Source: Lepidurus packardi
Lineage: Eukaryota; Arthropoda; Branchiopoda; Notostraca; Triopsidae
DNA length: 64,000 nucleotides
Reading direction: 5' to 3'
NCBI GenBank assembly: GCA_023053545.1
Contig: JAKZAN010000004.1
Location: 7,254,001-7,318,000, forward strand
Every line of letters begins with the position of its first letter. Within the stretch, counting starts at the first letter, position 1. Both the position numbers and the translations under genes were made by a program. This document shows, one piece after another, positions 1 through 11,170 of the stretch. A model generated the notes under the pieces. That model worked only from the letters and a program-made list of their open reading frames with translations, made no database searches and was not told the DNA's origin.

Positions 1-1007
1 GCTTTTCGTTCGTAAGCCTGCTTGAACTCTTTGTTATAGTCCAGGACCAAAAATATTCAGAATACCTTTTTTTTTTCATTGTTAACAAGCTCTATAACGA
101 GGACCCTTTTTCATAGTACGATGTCTTTGCTGACAACGCAGATGTTTGTTTACTGCGAAGTATTGTAGCTTGTTTCCTTGCCAGTTTAACTGATAATATT
201 GTTTGGCATGGAAAGTGCTGCTTTTTTGCGTGAAAGTTCATGTGATGATATTACTGTGTTAATGTTAGTGAACGTAAATGGATCTGACATCTCGAACGGT
301 GTTCGAGTGCATCCACCATTTGTCAAGGTACCGTAGCGTTGTATAGGACTTGTTGTTTAGCTGCTATGCATATTGCATGGTTAATGAACTAACGACAGGA
401 TGCTGTGCTATGGATTTTTCAACGTTCTCGAGCACACAGAAAATTACCGTTTTTATTTTTTGAAAATTCTTTCGTCTTCGGAGGGCGAGATATGAGATGT
501 CAAAGTCAAGCAGTTCTCATAAAGTAACAAAAAGAACTAAGGTAGTGCGCCATTTACCACCGGGTTGCTTTGCATAGCATGACGTACAGGACTATGGTAG
601 AAGATAAATTAGTTCGATGAAGTCGCTTCTAATTCTTTAAAACACGACCATTTATGGTAGTAACACAACTATTCACGACTAAGGGAACCATAGGATCATA
701 TGCTATTGAACAAAAGGGTAATTATAAAGAAAAGGAAATGAGGTCATACGTGTCATTTGATTTCTTCGTTATTGAAAATTTTTGAGGGATATTGTTCAGT
801 AAACCTTCTTGTTGTCAAAAAGCTGACATGGTTTAGGATGACGGGGCAAGAAAAGAAGTGAAATGTTTCCCGCCCTTTAACAACGATTTAAAAAAACAAA
901 ACAAGAAAAGAGGAATTATCAGATGGATGACTTGGCAATTTTCGACCCCGGGATTGAGAGAACGAATGTCGATTTGCATTATAATTTCACTGATTCTCTT
1001 TGATTAG
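1..1007. other. No recognisable gene
   Basis: I see no supported exon, RNA gene or repeat here. The stretch is AT-rich and ends in a pyrimidine-rich AG that could be the 3' splice site of the candidate exon at 1008. An ATG at about 923 opens a short frame that stops just before that AG, so a first exon could lie here, but nothing confirms it. Confidence 0.4.
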
Positions 1008-1248
1008 GTAAGTTGGTGCAGCCCCCTGCGCGGTCTCGCAAAACGGGATTGTCCATTGTTCAGGTGAGAACAAAAGGAACGTTTAGGGATTTGTGGAGAA
1101 GAGTTTGTCAGTTTTATTGAGTTCAAAATAATATTTATTCCATTTAAATCTCAAAGCAAAAACTTTTATCAATTAGTTAGCTTTAGCCTTATGTGGTATA
1201 TAATTTGCGCTTTTGCAGAAGGGGTTTCCCTTGGAGGAATTCATTAAG
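1008..1248 (+). CDS. Candidate upstream exons of the IRAG-like gene
   Basis: Two short exon-like segments have proper splice borders. The first, 1008-1063, follows TTTGATTAG and ends CAG/GTGAGA. It can encode KLVQPPARSRKTGLSIVQ. The second, 1219-1248, follows TTTTGCAG and ends AAG/GTACTG. It can encode KGFPLEEFIK. The next 3' splice site, at 1789, continues in frame into the IRAG-like coding exon. They could be N-terminal coding exons of that gene, part of its 5' untranslated region, or chance. There is no homology that I recognise. Confidence 0.3.
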
Positions 1249-1792
1249 GTACTGCGTTTTTGTACCCCGTTTCTCTTTTTCGTTTTCGAGCGATTGGGAC
1301 TATTAGCTAGTCTAGATTTAAAAGCCACTGTATTTTAACATGTGTCACTCTCGGGCTTGCACCTAGAGTGTCGGGACACATTAGTGTCTAAATAGGTTTT
1401 CTTTTTCTGTTTTTCTATTAGTAAGCGAGTTTCAAAGAACTTCAGACTTGGCGTGGAGAGCAAAAGTTTCCGAGAAATTTTAATCCAAAAAGCGAATAGC
1501 TGAGAGCTTTATATAAGCAATAGAAGGGGAAAGTGTGTTAAAGAATGTATATGTGACCAACTGGATTGGTGAAGTGAGAAAAAGCTCCAGCACGAAACCG
1601 GTCAGTTCCATTAAGTAAGGCAAGTAAATTGTGGGAGAGACGGAGTACCTGCGTAATCTTTTGCTTAAAGGTAGTCGAGCAGAAGTGTGGTGCCATGATG
1701 GTGATATGTCGAATTGATTTGAGATGGGAAATGTGGATAAAACTGACCTACTTTTCGATTCATTGCATTCAGAAGGCGTGTGCTTGTAGGAG

Positions 1793-4157
1793 ATGTTGTC
1801 TTTAACGTCTGTTTTGTCTTCAAAGGCCCCTGCAGCTTTTTTCTCGGCCCCGGAATTCTTAGATTCGCTGGCTTATTTGGACTTGGAAGCTTCTGCGATG
1901 CTGCCAAAACGAAGAAGATTGATAAATCTGTCATTTCAAGTGCCTTGTGGACTCTCGGAAGGAGAAAACAGCGTTGATGTGCTGCAAGACGACCAAGTTT
2001 CCACCAGCTCGACGTGGAACATTACGCAGCCCTTCTCTAATTGCACAGACAGTTTGTTAATTAAGGCTGGCGTCCATATCCAGAGTCCTTGGCAGTAAGT
2101 TACCGTTTTATAGCTGCTTGGGCTTGTTTTTCATTATTTTTTTAATGGGAAATTGAGGCGTGAGGTAAAGCCGATTCCTTAATCACCTTTCATATTTATC
2201 TCTTTTTATTCCTTTTGTGGGTTATTTCAGACCCGAGAGCTGGAGTGAAGAAGACATCGAGGTAAAAGCTTCTATTTTAGTTAATAATTATATTCGTAAT
2301 TAAAAAGTGGACAGGTGGGAGATCTGAGAGCGTGATTTCAAAATAACGAATAATTGTTTTTGGTTTGTGCTTATTTTTTTTATCCCACAGAGCAAGTTTA
2401 ATTTGCTGTCGCTCTCTTTGCGAACCGACCACGTGACCCTGCAGCACCGTTTGGAGCTACTTTTGCGAAAACGCGATGTAACGGAGGAAAATTTAAGCAG
2501 TGAATTGGATTCGTTCCAGAGTTCTATTCAGGTAAACAATGCTGACTGGCCATTCGTTTCGTTTTCCATAAAAGACAGCACCGAAGAACGAGTCTTTTCT
2601 GCAAGACCTTTAAATCTGGTTTATGATATTAAAATCGTTGTCACGATGTGAGTAGTTATAGCCGAGTTGCTCGTGATAGCGTTGTGAAAGAACCGAATTA
2701 CTTTTTTAAAGCTCCTTCTTGGATTTAAAATCTAGGGTAATTAGTTATAAAAACATGAGGTTTGGGGCTATATTGTCTTGTACGCTTAACGTAATGGCGT
2801 ATTTATATAGTCGTTGTGTACGTCAGTTGAGACGAAAGGGTCTGCGGAGCTGTTAAAACGTCTGGAGAAGCAAATTGCGCTGCTGCGGCTACTAACACGG
2901 AAAATTTCCTCTGTGGCAGAAGTTAGTGTCTCTGATTGTAATAATTGTGCCGCCTGACAGGTTAATTCGTAGGTGCTGGGGGCGGTGCAGCAAGAGCACC
3001 GGTTGTCACGTGCAGTGGATTTGATGCTAATGCATGTGGATAACCTAAAACGACGCTGGGAAAAGGACAATAAAGATCTCGAAGAAGTGAAACTCTTTTT
3101 TGAAGAATGTTCCTCCGAAGAACAAGTTTCCAGCTCGAGTTCCAATAACAACGCAGACTCACCTCCTGTCAGTCGCATTCGCAGCCTCTCCTTCTCCGAA
3201 GTAAAACTGCTAAACGTTTCTCGCCCAACATTAATAAATGCTGTTCTTTTTGTTTCTGTTTAGATCGTTCGTAGGCGTACCAGTTTGGGCTCGCCCCCGC
3301 TTTCCTTCAAGGCGTCGCTGCCAGAGTTCAAAGTAGGAACCATGACAAATTAAGTCTGAACATTTTTTTCTAAATTTTTTTTTCTTCTGTTTTTCGGAAA
3401 GTATTTACATCACCGAGCGGCGAGTCAATCACCAAGTTCTGCTTCACCCAAGCGTATATCTTTCATTTCCCCTGTTTGTAATCCGTCCAATGAATCTCCT
3501 TCTTCAAAAAAAGGGGAAATGGAGAAAATCGTCGAGGTGGCTGAAGATGAAAGAGAGAGACTTGTGTTCGCTTTCCCTTCTCATCCTGAAGATAGCAACA
3601 ATAACACTGGCAAAATTGGTGGGGCGGCTGAAGTTGGGCGCGAGCAGTCGAGCGCCAGCAATGTATTGGAGGATCACTCGATCAAAGTCGCAGAAGTGAC
3701 AGCTAAAGCTGCTGCTGCACCGTCCATGGAGCGCAATCTGGTCAGATTGGGCGAGACTCGCAAGTTGTCTCTGAATACACGTTTGCAGCGTTGGCTCAAT
3801 ACTTGCCAAATGGCCGCGAAAGAGAAAAAAGGAACCAGTTTGCCTAGTCCCGTCGAACAACCCAAATTTTCTACATTTGAGCATTGGGTAAGGCAGAATT
3901 TCGGAGGAAACAGGAAATCCAATTTGCAACAAGCTGCTCGGATCTGTCGATGGAGCCTCACGAGTGTGCTGCTTTTAGCTGCGGTAGCGAGCTTGATCTC
4001 CGCTTTTGCCCCTTGTTTTACAGAACGTTGGCTAATGCGACGTCCTGCCTTGGCCGAAGGTGCCTATGTTCCCTTTCAGAGAGTTTCCTATGCTACCTGG
4101 GATGATATTTTTGGGACCATCATTAAAGTAGAGCGTTTGGGACCCGTTCCTATTTAA
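1793..4157 (+). CDS. IRAG2-like: IRAG/Jaw1-family ER tail-anchored coiled-coil protein with KASH-like C-terminus
   Basis: Seven exons: 1793-2094, 2231-2261, 2391-2531, 2811-2921, 2973-3200, 3264-3332 and 3402-4157. Every junction keeps the frame, giving about 545 residues if the ATG at 1793 is the start. Residues about 112-235 are a coiled coil containing LGAVQQEHRLSRAVDLMLMH and VDNLKRRWEKDNKDLEEVK, the signature of the vertebrate IRAG1 (MRVI1) and IRAG2 (LRMP/Jaw1) family. A Ser-rich linker follows. One membrane helix (about 479-500, WSLTSVLLLAAVASLISAF) leaves a lumenal tail of about 45 residues ending ERLGPVPI. Vertebrate Jaw1 ends in a comparable proline-rich KASH-type tail after a W...I...P pattern. 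Known family roles are binding of IP3 receptors at the ER and of SUN proteins at the nuclear envelope. The role here is inferred. The start is uncertain because upstream exons may exist. Confidence 0.82.
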
Positions 4158-4394
4158 AGTGGCCTTCTTGTTTTTGATATTAACTCTTTCCCCCTTTCTG
4201 ATATTCTTTATTCCCGGCCGTTTTTTAATGACAAAAATGTAAAATTGCAAACGGGTCCGAGAGATATTCATTTATTTTCTTATCGATACAAACGTCTTTT
4301 CCCGTTTATATTAATACAAAATTGAAGCGTTGGGGAGCTTTTGTTTCCAAAAACCGCGCCAAAAATGGTAGCAATCGCTAAAGGGCACATTCTT

Positions 4395-4490
4395 TCCTAT
4401 TGGATCTCCGCAGGGTCGCTGACGTCCAGTTATATCACATCGAACGTTTTACTTCCCGCTCAAACAAGTCTGGGAAAGCCTGATGGGTAT
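4395..4490 (+). repeat. Duplicated upstream block of the HORMAD pair, copy 1
   Basis: The segment around ATTGGAT...CGTCGCT...GTCCAGTTATATCACATCGAACG recurs at about 6905-6990 before the second HORMAD gene, with substitutions. The tandem duplication therefore included promoter-proximal DNA. Both copies hold an ATTGG (inverted CCAAT) at matching positions. No TATA box is evident. Confidence 0.6.
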
Positions 4491-4535
4491 CTTAATTGTT
4501 TATCACATGTCACTTTTCAAGCCTTCACTTCAGAA

Positions 4536-5803
4536 ATGGATTCTGGTGACAATTCTTCACTTTGTGCGGTAAGGTACCAGATTAGCTTCGCATTGTCTCT
4601 TTATAAAAATTTAGGTGTATTTGATTTATAATGTAGTCCTCTGGGATGTTGAAAAACTTGCTGGGAAACGACGGCGAGTCATCCACCATCTTTATGAAAG
4701 AACAGTGTTTTATGAGCTGTATCCTACATTTTATCCGCTCGACAAATGTTTCCCAAGAAGGCTTTCGTATCCAGACCATTTTATGGCACAGTTGTTGAGA
4801 TTTTAGATCCTGAATGTGACGTAACTGATGTTAAGGCGATGGTGAACGCACTGGTTAGCACCGTGAAGACCATTGATGCGAAATCCGTAAAAAATAAATA
4901 AAATAACAGATTTTCTTTCGTTTGTTGTAAACGTGTTTGAACTCTAGTTACGACTCCTGCTTATAAGCGTACACAATAAGGACGAGGTGGATACGTCTAT
5001 TCCTTTGGCTTTCACTACGATTCCATCATTGAAGCCAACGCGAGTCAAAGGAATAATAAGTAAAGGGACAAAACGAATTTTTCGCTACTTTTGTGAATGT
5101 CTGATAAGTTCGCGGCTAACAGTTGAAGCGGTGATCGATTCCGATGCCAAACGTAGAGAGCATGTTACTGGATTTATGACCGAATTGCACAAGTTGGATC
5201 AGTCATTCGTTACACATTTGCCTTTTGATTCCTTCCTGTCTCTCAAGATGTACCTCTGCAAGAAAGGTAAATCTTCGTTCAAAATTGCAAAAGAAATAGG
5301 GCTAATTTTTGTGATTAATTTGTTGTTTAAATACTCGACTAGGTTATACTCTCCCGGTCTTCCAAGCTGTATCATCCAATCGCGTGGTTCACTTCACTTC
5401 CTTCCGAAACGAAGACAGTCTGTCGGTGACATCTGTTCGGATGGCTGTATATTGAGCATTGAAAGTGTAGCTCCTTCAGTACAGCAATCGAACGTTCACA
5501 TTTCACCTAAACACAATTTTGCCAAAGAAGGAACCAAAACCTTGCTCAATTTTGGTACTGGCAATGCCGAAGAGTCAACAGTCAACCTCGATGTCTAAAG
5601 ACGCTTCGTTAGTCCCAACTCGCTCTGCGAACGAAACGGAGAAGGAAACTGGTGTCAAAGCCGAAGGGAAAACGATTATCCCTCAAGTCTACTGCCCATG
5701 TGGTGATCCTGACGAAAATGGCCACATGATTTGCTGTTTCTACTGCGAAACTTGGGAACGTGGTGTAAAAACAGAATTCTAGAATACGAAGTTGGGATTA
5801 ATA

Positions 5804-5841
<38 letters not shown>

Positions 5842-6340
5842 ACCAAAGGTATGTTTTCGTGTGTTAACCAGAGAATCAGCACCGGAGAAACATAGTTGCA
5901 TTTCCTGTGGAATGAAGGAAAAGGAACGGCGAGATTTACACGATACGGAAATATTGAAAGCTATTTCACGTAGTAAATACTGTGTCAATGCCCATATTTT
6001 GAGAGTAACTTAACTTTTAAATATTGACCATCTTTCGTTATTTAGAAGCGTTTGTTTTAGATAGTTTGTGGGTTTCGACGCTCATTAGTCTTGTGTTATT
6101 ACCAAGACAATATTAACAGGTACATTTTACGAGATCACTTTAGCGTTGATTTGCAAAAAGCTGGGACTATCTTAACAAGATTTAAAAAATCGGGAATTCT
6201 GATCAAAGTGGGCAGACAGTAAGTATTAAGTTTATTGTTTTTTATTTAATTTTTGTTCTTCATTTTTAAAATGTGTCTCCAACAGTTTGCTTGTTGATAG
6301 AGAGAATCTGAAGAAATGTATGGTATCGTACTTCGGATAG
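4536..6340 (+). pseudogene. Frameshifted HORMAD (HORMA-PHD-winged helix) copy
   Basis: This is a tandem paralogue of the intact gene at 7047-8880, with the same start position, exon order and most splice sites. Recognisable blocks are MFPKKAFVSRPFYGTVVEIL (from 4747), REHVTGFMTELHKL (about 5156), the PHD core CPCGDPDENGHMICCFYC (about 5694) and a C-terminal winged-helix segment ending at 6340. The reading frame changes at least three times relative to the intact copy: about 4690-4745, about 5380-5445 and about 5550-5600. The last half of the HORMA domain is also poorly conserved. The zinc-ligand His of the PHD motif is Arg (WERG instead of WQHG). A 31-base T tract at 5807-5837 fills one intron. 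It is most likely a decaying duplicate; indel errors in the assembly are the alternative, but the lost zinc ligand argues for real decay. Confidence 0.8.
5807..5837 (+). repeat. Poly(T) tract, 31 bases
   Basis: An uninterrupted T run lies inside the intron between the two PHD exons of the broken HORMAD copy. It may act as an overlong polypyrimidine tract before the 3' splice site. The length is likely to be polymorphic or error-prone. Confidence 0.9.
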
Positions 6341-7046
6341 GTCAGCACAGACATTCTCTTCGCGGGTGATGATATTCAACGTGATAAGTGAATCACTGTT
6401 TCTGTAATTGCCGTTTTTGTAATACGGAGAGCTTTTACATTGTGTTCAAGTCAATTTACTCCAGTCACTATCTGATGTTTTAAGAGTAAATGGTATCGTT
6501 CTTTTCCAGTTCGGGTTTTCTTGGGATTTCATGACAATGTTAATTTTCTCGAATTTGGATCTCAGTTTTTTTCAACACTCGTAACGTTAGAAGAATTTCG
6601 TTGCGAGCATTTCTATAAGTTTTACTTGGAGCCTTGAGACGAAGCTAGAAATACAGATTTGCTATACACGAAAACACGTAATCTTTTGAAGATTTTTGCA
6701 TATTTTTTTTGCGTTGTACTAGGTTGGCGTAAGGCAGCACGACGAATTAATAAACATTATATTATCTTTCCAATGTATATTGCCATAAATTGCCTTTATC
6801 CGTGAATGTTTATTAGATTAAGAGACGTTCCGGGCCTCGGTTTTCAAAGGGGCGCCTGAAAAATAATCTGGAAAATCAGAAGCTTTCCGCCAAAGGATTT
6901 TTTGCCATTGGACGTCGCTTACGGTCCAATTACGTTACACCGAACGTTTCGCTTCCGCCTAAACAATCCTGGTTACACGTGGAAACCGCTGTGACTGCTG
7001 TTTTGTGTTATTTTAACGCCATAAAGGAAATTACAGCTTAAAAGTA
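6341..7046. other. Intergenic region between HORMAD copies
   Basis: No exon is recognisable. It contains the 3' flank of the broken copy and, at about 6905-6990, the second copy of the upstream block described at 4395-4490. AT content falls toward the 7047 start. Confidence 0.5.
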
Positions 7047-8880
7047 ATGAATTCTCCTATCAATTCTTCACAATCTTCGGTAAACATACCTCATCCTTTG
7101 GAAACGTAAATAAATAATATAATGCGCGATTAAATTTATTGTGCAGTCCTCTGGATTATGGAACATCTTGTTGCCAGAAGAGTGTTATTCAGCTTCCATC
7201 TTTATGAAAGAGCTTACTTATCTAGCCATCTCGCATATTACGTCTGCTCGAAATATGTTTCCCAAGAATGCCTTTGTTCAAAGACCATTTCACGGCTCAT
7301 CTGTGGAAGTTTTGGATCCTGATTGTAGTTTACCTAACGTCAGTATTTTGATCGCTGCTTTGCTCAGCGCAATGGAAGCAATTGATGCTGAATATGTAGG
7401 ATGAAAAAATTGCTTGCCGTTTCGCTATTTACAAAATGTGTTGACTTTTAGTTACGTCTCATGCGCGTCAGCGTGCACCGAAGCTGTGAAAATCTGTCGG
7501 AAGCCATCGAGACTTACTCTTTTTGCTTTGTGTACACGCAAAAGACTCCTGATAATGCGTGTGAAGCCCAGGAACACGACAAGTATGTGGAATTAAAATT
7601 TTAGTTATTTTTTTAAACCATTCGATTAGTTCGCAGTTGGTGATTGAAGCGTTAGCGGATTCGGATGTCAAACGTGAAGAACATGTGTCTGGATTCTTAA
7701 CAAAATTGCGTAATTTGAGTCAATTATTCATTGGGGATTTGCCGAAAGATTCCTTCTTGGCAGTCAAGGTTTTCTTTCACGAGAATGGTAATCAACTTTC
7801 CGTTAAAAGCTTAACATACTTATTCCAATAAGTGCATAAATATATCCAATAATTTCCACTAAACAACGTATGCGTAGTTACCCCACCGGGTTATATTCTG
7901 CCTGGCTTCCACCGTTTCATGCTTTCCAACCGAACTGATCTCTGCCCTCCGGAGGCAAAGATGCTCCGTCCCACTGACTTTAATTCTTCGGCCTGTCTGC
8001 TGAACCTGGAAACCATGGCGCCCTGCACAGCCCCAAAGTCGAATTTGCATAAATCGCCACACAAACGCAGTTTCTTCGACGGCGAAACGGATTCCTTGTT
8101 CGATTTTGACAGTCAGAAAGCTCGAGAGTCGTTTTTGAAACCCACGGATACTTGCAAAGCCTTAAGCCCGCCTGCAAGAGAATCCACGGAAGAAACTGAT
8201 GGAAACGTGGAAGAGGAGGAGTCTGTCGCGAACATCGTTTGTCCGTGTGGTGATTCCGACGAAGATGGGCTCTTGATTAACTGTTTCTTTTGCCAAAATT
8301 GGCAACACGGGGTAAAAGAATGACCTCTAGAAGATCACGATAGAATTGCTAACAGTATTTCTTTTTTCGCAGATATGTTTCCGGGTATTTAGCACCGAAT
8401 CAGCACCCGAGAAACACGTTTGCGTTGCGTGTGCCAAGAAATATGGTGAACATTGCAGCGACGTGGAACTAATGAAGGAAGTTTCTGACTCTGCGCTGCT
8501 AGTAATTGTATTTTATACAAGCATAATTTCAGAGTTTGAAAAGATTACTGTAGACGGTTTGCGCGTTTCGGCGCGCGTTAGCTATTTGTTGTATTGAACC
8601 AGCGATTAGCGCAACTATGCTGCAAAAACATTTGGCTGTTAAACTTGGAATATCACGAAAGATTTGGAGCAAACTTAAAACAATGGGAGTTGTGTCGAGT
8701 TATAGGAAGTAATTTTTTTTATCATTTTACGCTTCTCTAATTAATTTTAACCGGTACTTTCTTTTTAGCTTGAACTATGTGGACCGGGATAAGTTGAGGG
8801 AAGTTATGGTGGAATATTTCGGTCAGGCTGGGACGGCTATTCTGTTTTCGGTAGACGACAATCAAAACATCAGTCATTAA
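7047..8880 (+). CDS. HORMAD1-like: HORMA domain meiotic chromosome-axis protein with PHD finger and winged helix (HORMAD/Hop1 family)
   Basis: Eight exons: 7047-7079, 7147-7395, 7452-7582, 7630-7787, 7878-8311, 8373-8501, 8554-8708 and 8769-8880. They give 466 residues with every junction in phase. Residues about 12-210 match the HORMA fold of HORMAD1/2 and Hop1: FMKELTYLAISHITSARNMF, then YLRLMRVSVH, ETYSFCFVYT, FLAVKVFFHE and VTPPGYILPGF. A C4HC3 PHD finger follows at about 312-355 (CPCG, CFFC, WQHGIC, CVAC), then a helix-rich segment of about 380-450 (HLAVKLGISRKIWSKLKTMG) that looks like a winged helix. Some fungal and animal Hop1/HORMAD proteins carry this PHD-winged-helix chromatin-binding module. 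Known role: meiotic axis assembly, promotion of DNA breaks and homologue choice through closure-motif binding. I see no obvious C-terminal closure motif. The tail after the winged helix is only about 20 residues. Confidence 0.88.
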
Positions 8881-11170
8881 CTATAACGACCACTGAACCT
8901 TTTGCTTTAAAGGGAATGATTATAATCTAAGCTTCCGTATAATCTAAGCGATTTTCAATGCCACTTCATTTACAATTTCAAGTTTTAATAGCGAATCTTC
9001 AGTTTATAATATTCTTGTTGTGTTGATCTAGTTAACCAAAGTTATGATATCATCATCTCTTCTCAGATGAGACTTAAACCTGAGAGTTTCTATTATTTTT
9101 ATATGATTACAAAGATCTCGTTGCCTTAAGGTGGAGTTCATTCGTAATGCTACCTCTTCAGGGTTACATTTCTTTTTTTTTTAGCTTGTGTGTTTTATAG
9201 TGCACATTCTAGAGGCCATTGCAACCTTGCCAGGAGCCGTTGTTGGTGTAGTGGAACATATGCTTTGTTTCCTGGGTACCTCAACCGAAAATCGAAAGGG
9301 AAACGTCAGTCAAGGGACAAAGGAAAGTGAATTTTGTATCGTTGCTAAGACTTCAGTTTCCAAGGTACCCAAGTTTCGATCATATGGATTGCTTGCTTAT
9401 TTGACAAAATATTCGAATTTGGGTTGTTTAACAAGCACGTCTGCTCGAAAAGGTAGAACTAGTTATGAGTTCTTCGATAGCAATCTCAGTAACGTACCCC
9501 AAATCCCAATATTGCTCTCATCTTCGCATAAATAGAAACGAGGTCAAGGGAAGGCCGTAGAGTGCCGAGGAGAGTGGGTCTCGGTGCCCACAAGTACGAC
9601 GAAAGCACAAAACCCTAGTTTCTCTCGCCTACGTTATTATCTTGATCGACCTGGGAGCAAGGATTATCTATGTCATACATCTGCCTTCTAGGGGTGGGCT
9701 AGGGTAAAGTCTTAGAGTAAATGGCATAACCGTAGCAACTGTTGTGGATCCGTACCTGAAAGCGAGCACGTAGTAAGATTTGAAATTCGAAGCAGCGTAA
9801 CAAAGGAGGTCGTCGCCTCTGCGTTAAACCTTGCAAAAGGCGTTCCCTTGCGCATGTCCCCCTAATTGATTAACTGTTGAATATAAAGTTATGTTTAATG
9901 AAACGCTTTTATTTTAGCAAGAACCTTGAATACTATAGTAGTCAGGGTAAATAGTTAACTTTGTTTACTTAGGGTGTTTAATTTGAATTAAGAAGCGAGG
10001 GACTGCTTAGTGCTGTACTAGTCGGCCCTTTGTTGACAGCGTACCGCTACGACGTCAGGTTTGGCTTGGGAAGGACAGTGAAGTAACGGTAGGAATAGGA
10101 ACGACGCAGTTCGTTGGATTACTTGTCCTGAAACAGCCAAGGTGAGAGAAAATGAGTGACTTTACTTAATTTCACTAGTTTTCGTTCAAGAATGTTTATT
10201 AGTTGTGAATTAAATGCCTTAGATTAGGCTGTCAGTGTAAAATAAGCTTGGGAACTTGGCGAGTGTTCTAGAAGTGGTTCCTCGCCTCCCTTTTTTCCGT
10301 TAGCCCATTTAGGGACCTTTGTGTTTGGGTCTACGTGACGTCAGAGTTTTTTTTATGTAGATTACCCGTAGCTAGGCAAGTCGAGACGTGAATTTTGGTG
10401 TTGGAGATGTGCCCATAGATATTTCTTGTTAAAGACCTTTCTAGGGGCATCAGTAAAGTAGCTTAGCTAAGACTTTCACATCAGTTGATCAGGGATTCTT
10501 GCGAGTTGATGTATTCAAGTTCTCTTTGTTCTGCTCACTGGTTAGCTATTGATTTTACTTAGTTACAAGTGTAAGTCCACCTTTACACGTAACTGCTATT
10601 CTTAGATGTGCCTTGTATTTGCCAAAAGGAAGCTGCTAATCCTGTCCTGTTCTATCACTTTTATACAGAAAATCTTCTTTAACACCAACTCCACCAAGGA
10701 TTTTTCTTCCGTCAACAACAAAGGACAACGTTTGGATCGATCCATTTTGATCGGTGCCGTTTCTCAAACTATACTTCCCTTTCATCCAGACGGAGTCTGG
10801 TTGCCATACAGCATGAAGTAAGACGAATTCAATAACCCCACAAGCTCAAAGGTAAGTTCATCAAATCAAGCAAGTTTGCATCAGCAAGGATTTGTATTTT
10901 TCTTATATTTGTATTTTTCTTGTATTTTTATTTGAGTTTTATCTACTTTCGTGATCTATGTGTGTCCGGTCTTGTCTTGTGCTGACAAGTGACTCACAAG
11001 GATAATGCGAGTCGTAGATAAGAGGCGAGGCTTCCTTATATGTTACTTATATGTTAGAAGCTAAGTATGTTAATAATTCTTCGATTTTGTGCGTTTGATT
11101 TTAGCCCCCTAGCTGTGTGGTCCTTCCTCGGTTACTGTGGTTGGTGCAAGAAAGCTTCTTTTTAGCTGAA
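8881..11170. other. 2.3 kb intergenic or 5' untranslated region of cyclin G
   Basis: No recognised coding exon. Two open segments, 9200-9535 (up to about 110 codons) and 10606-10821 (71 codons), have no family match. The second has an ATG and a following GT, but the frame stops before any clean donor. A 3' splice site at about 11104 (TTTTAG) just upstream of the cyclin G ATG implies that the transcript has at least one noncoding exon in this stretch. Conspicuously less AT-rich DNA lies at 9540-9860. Confidence 0.4.

Noticed and set aside
9188..9535. Open segment of about 115 codons upstream of cyclin G
   Set aside because: No ATG near its start, no recognised domain and no clear donor site; it is kept only as a note in the intergenic entry.
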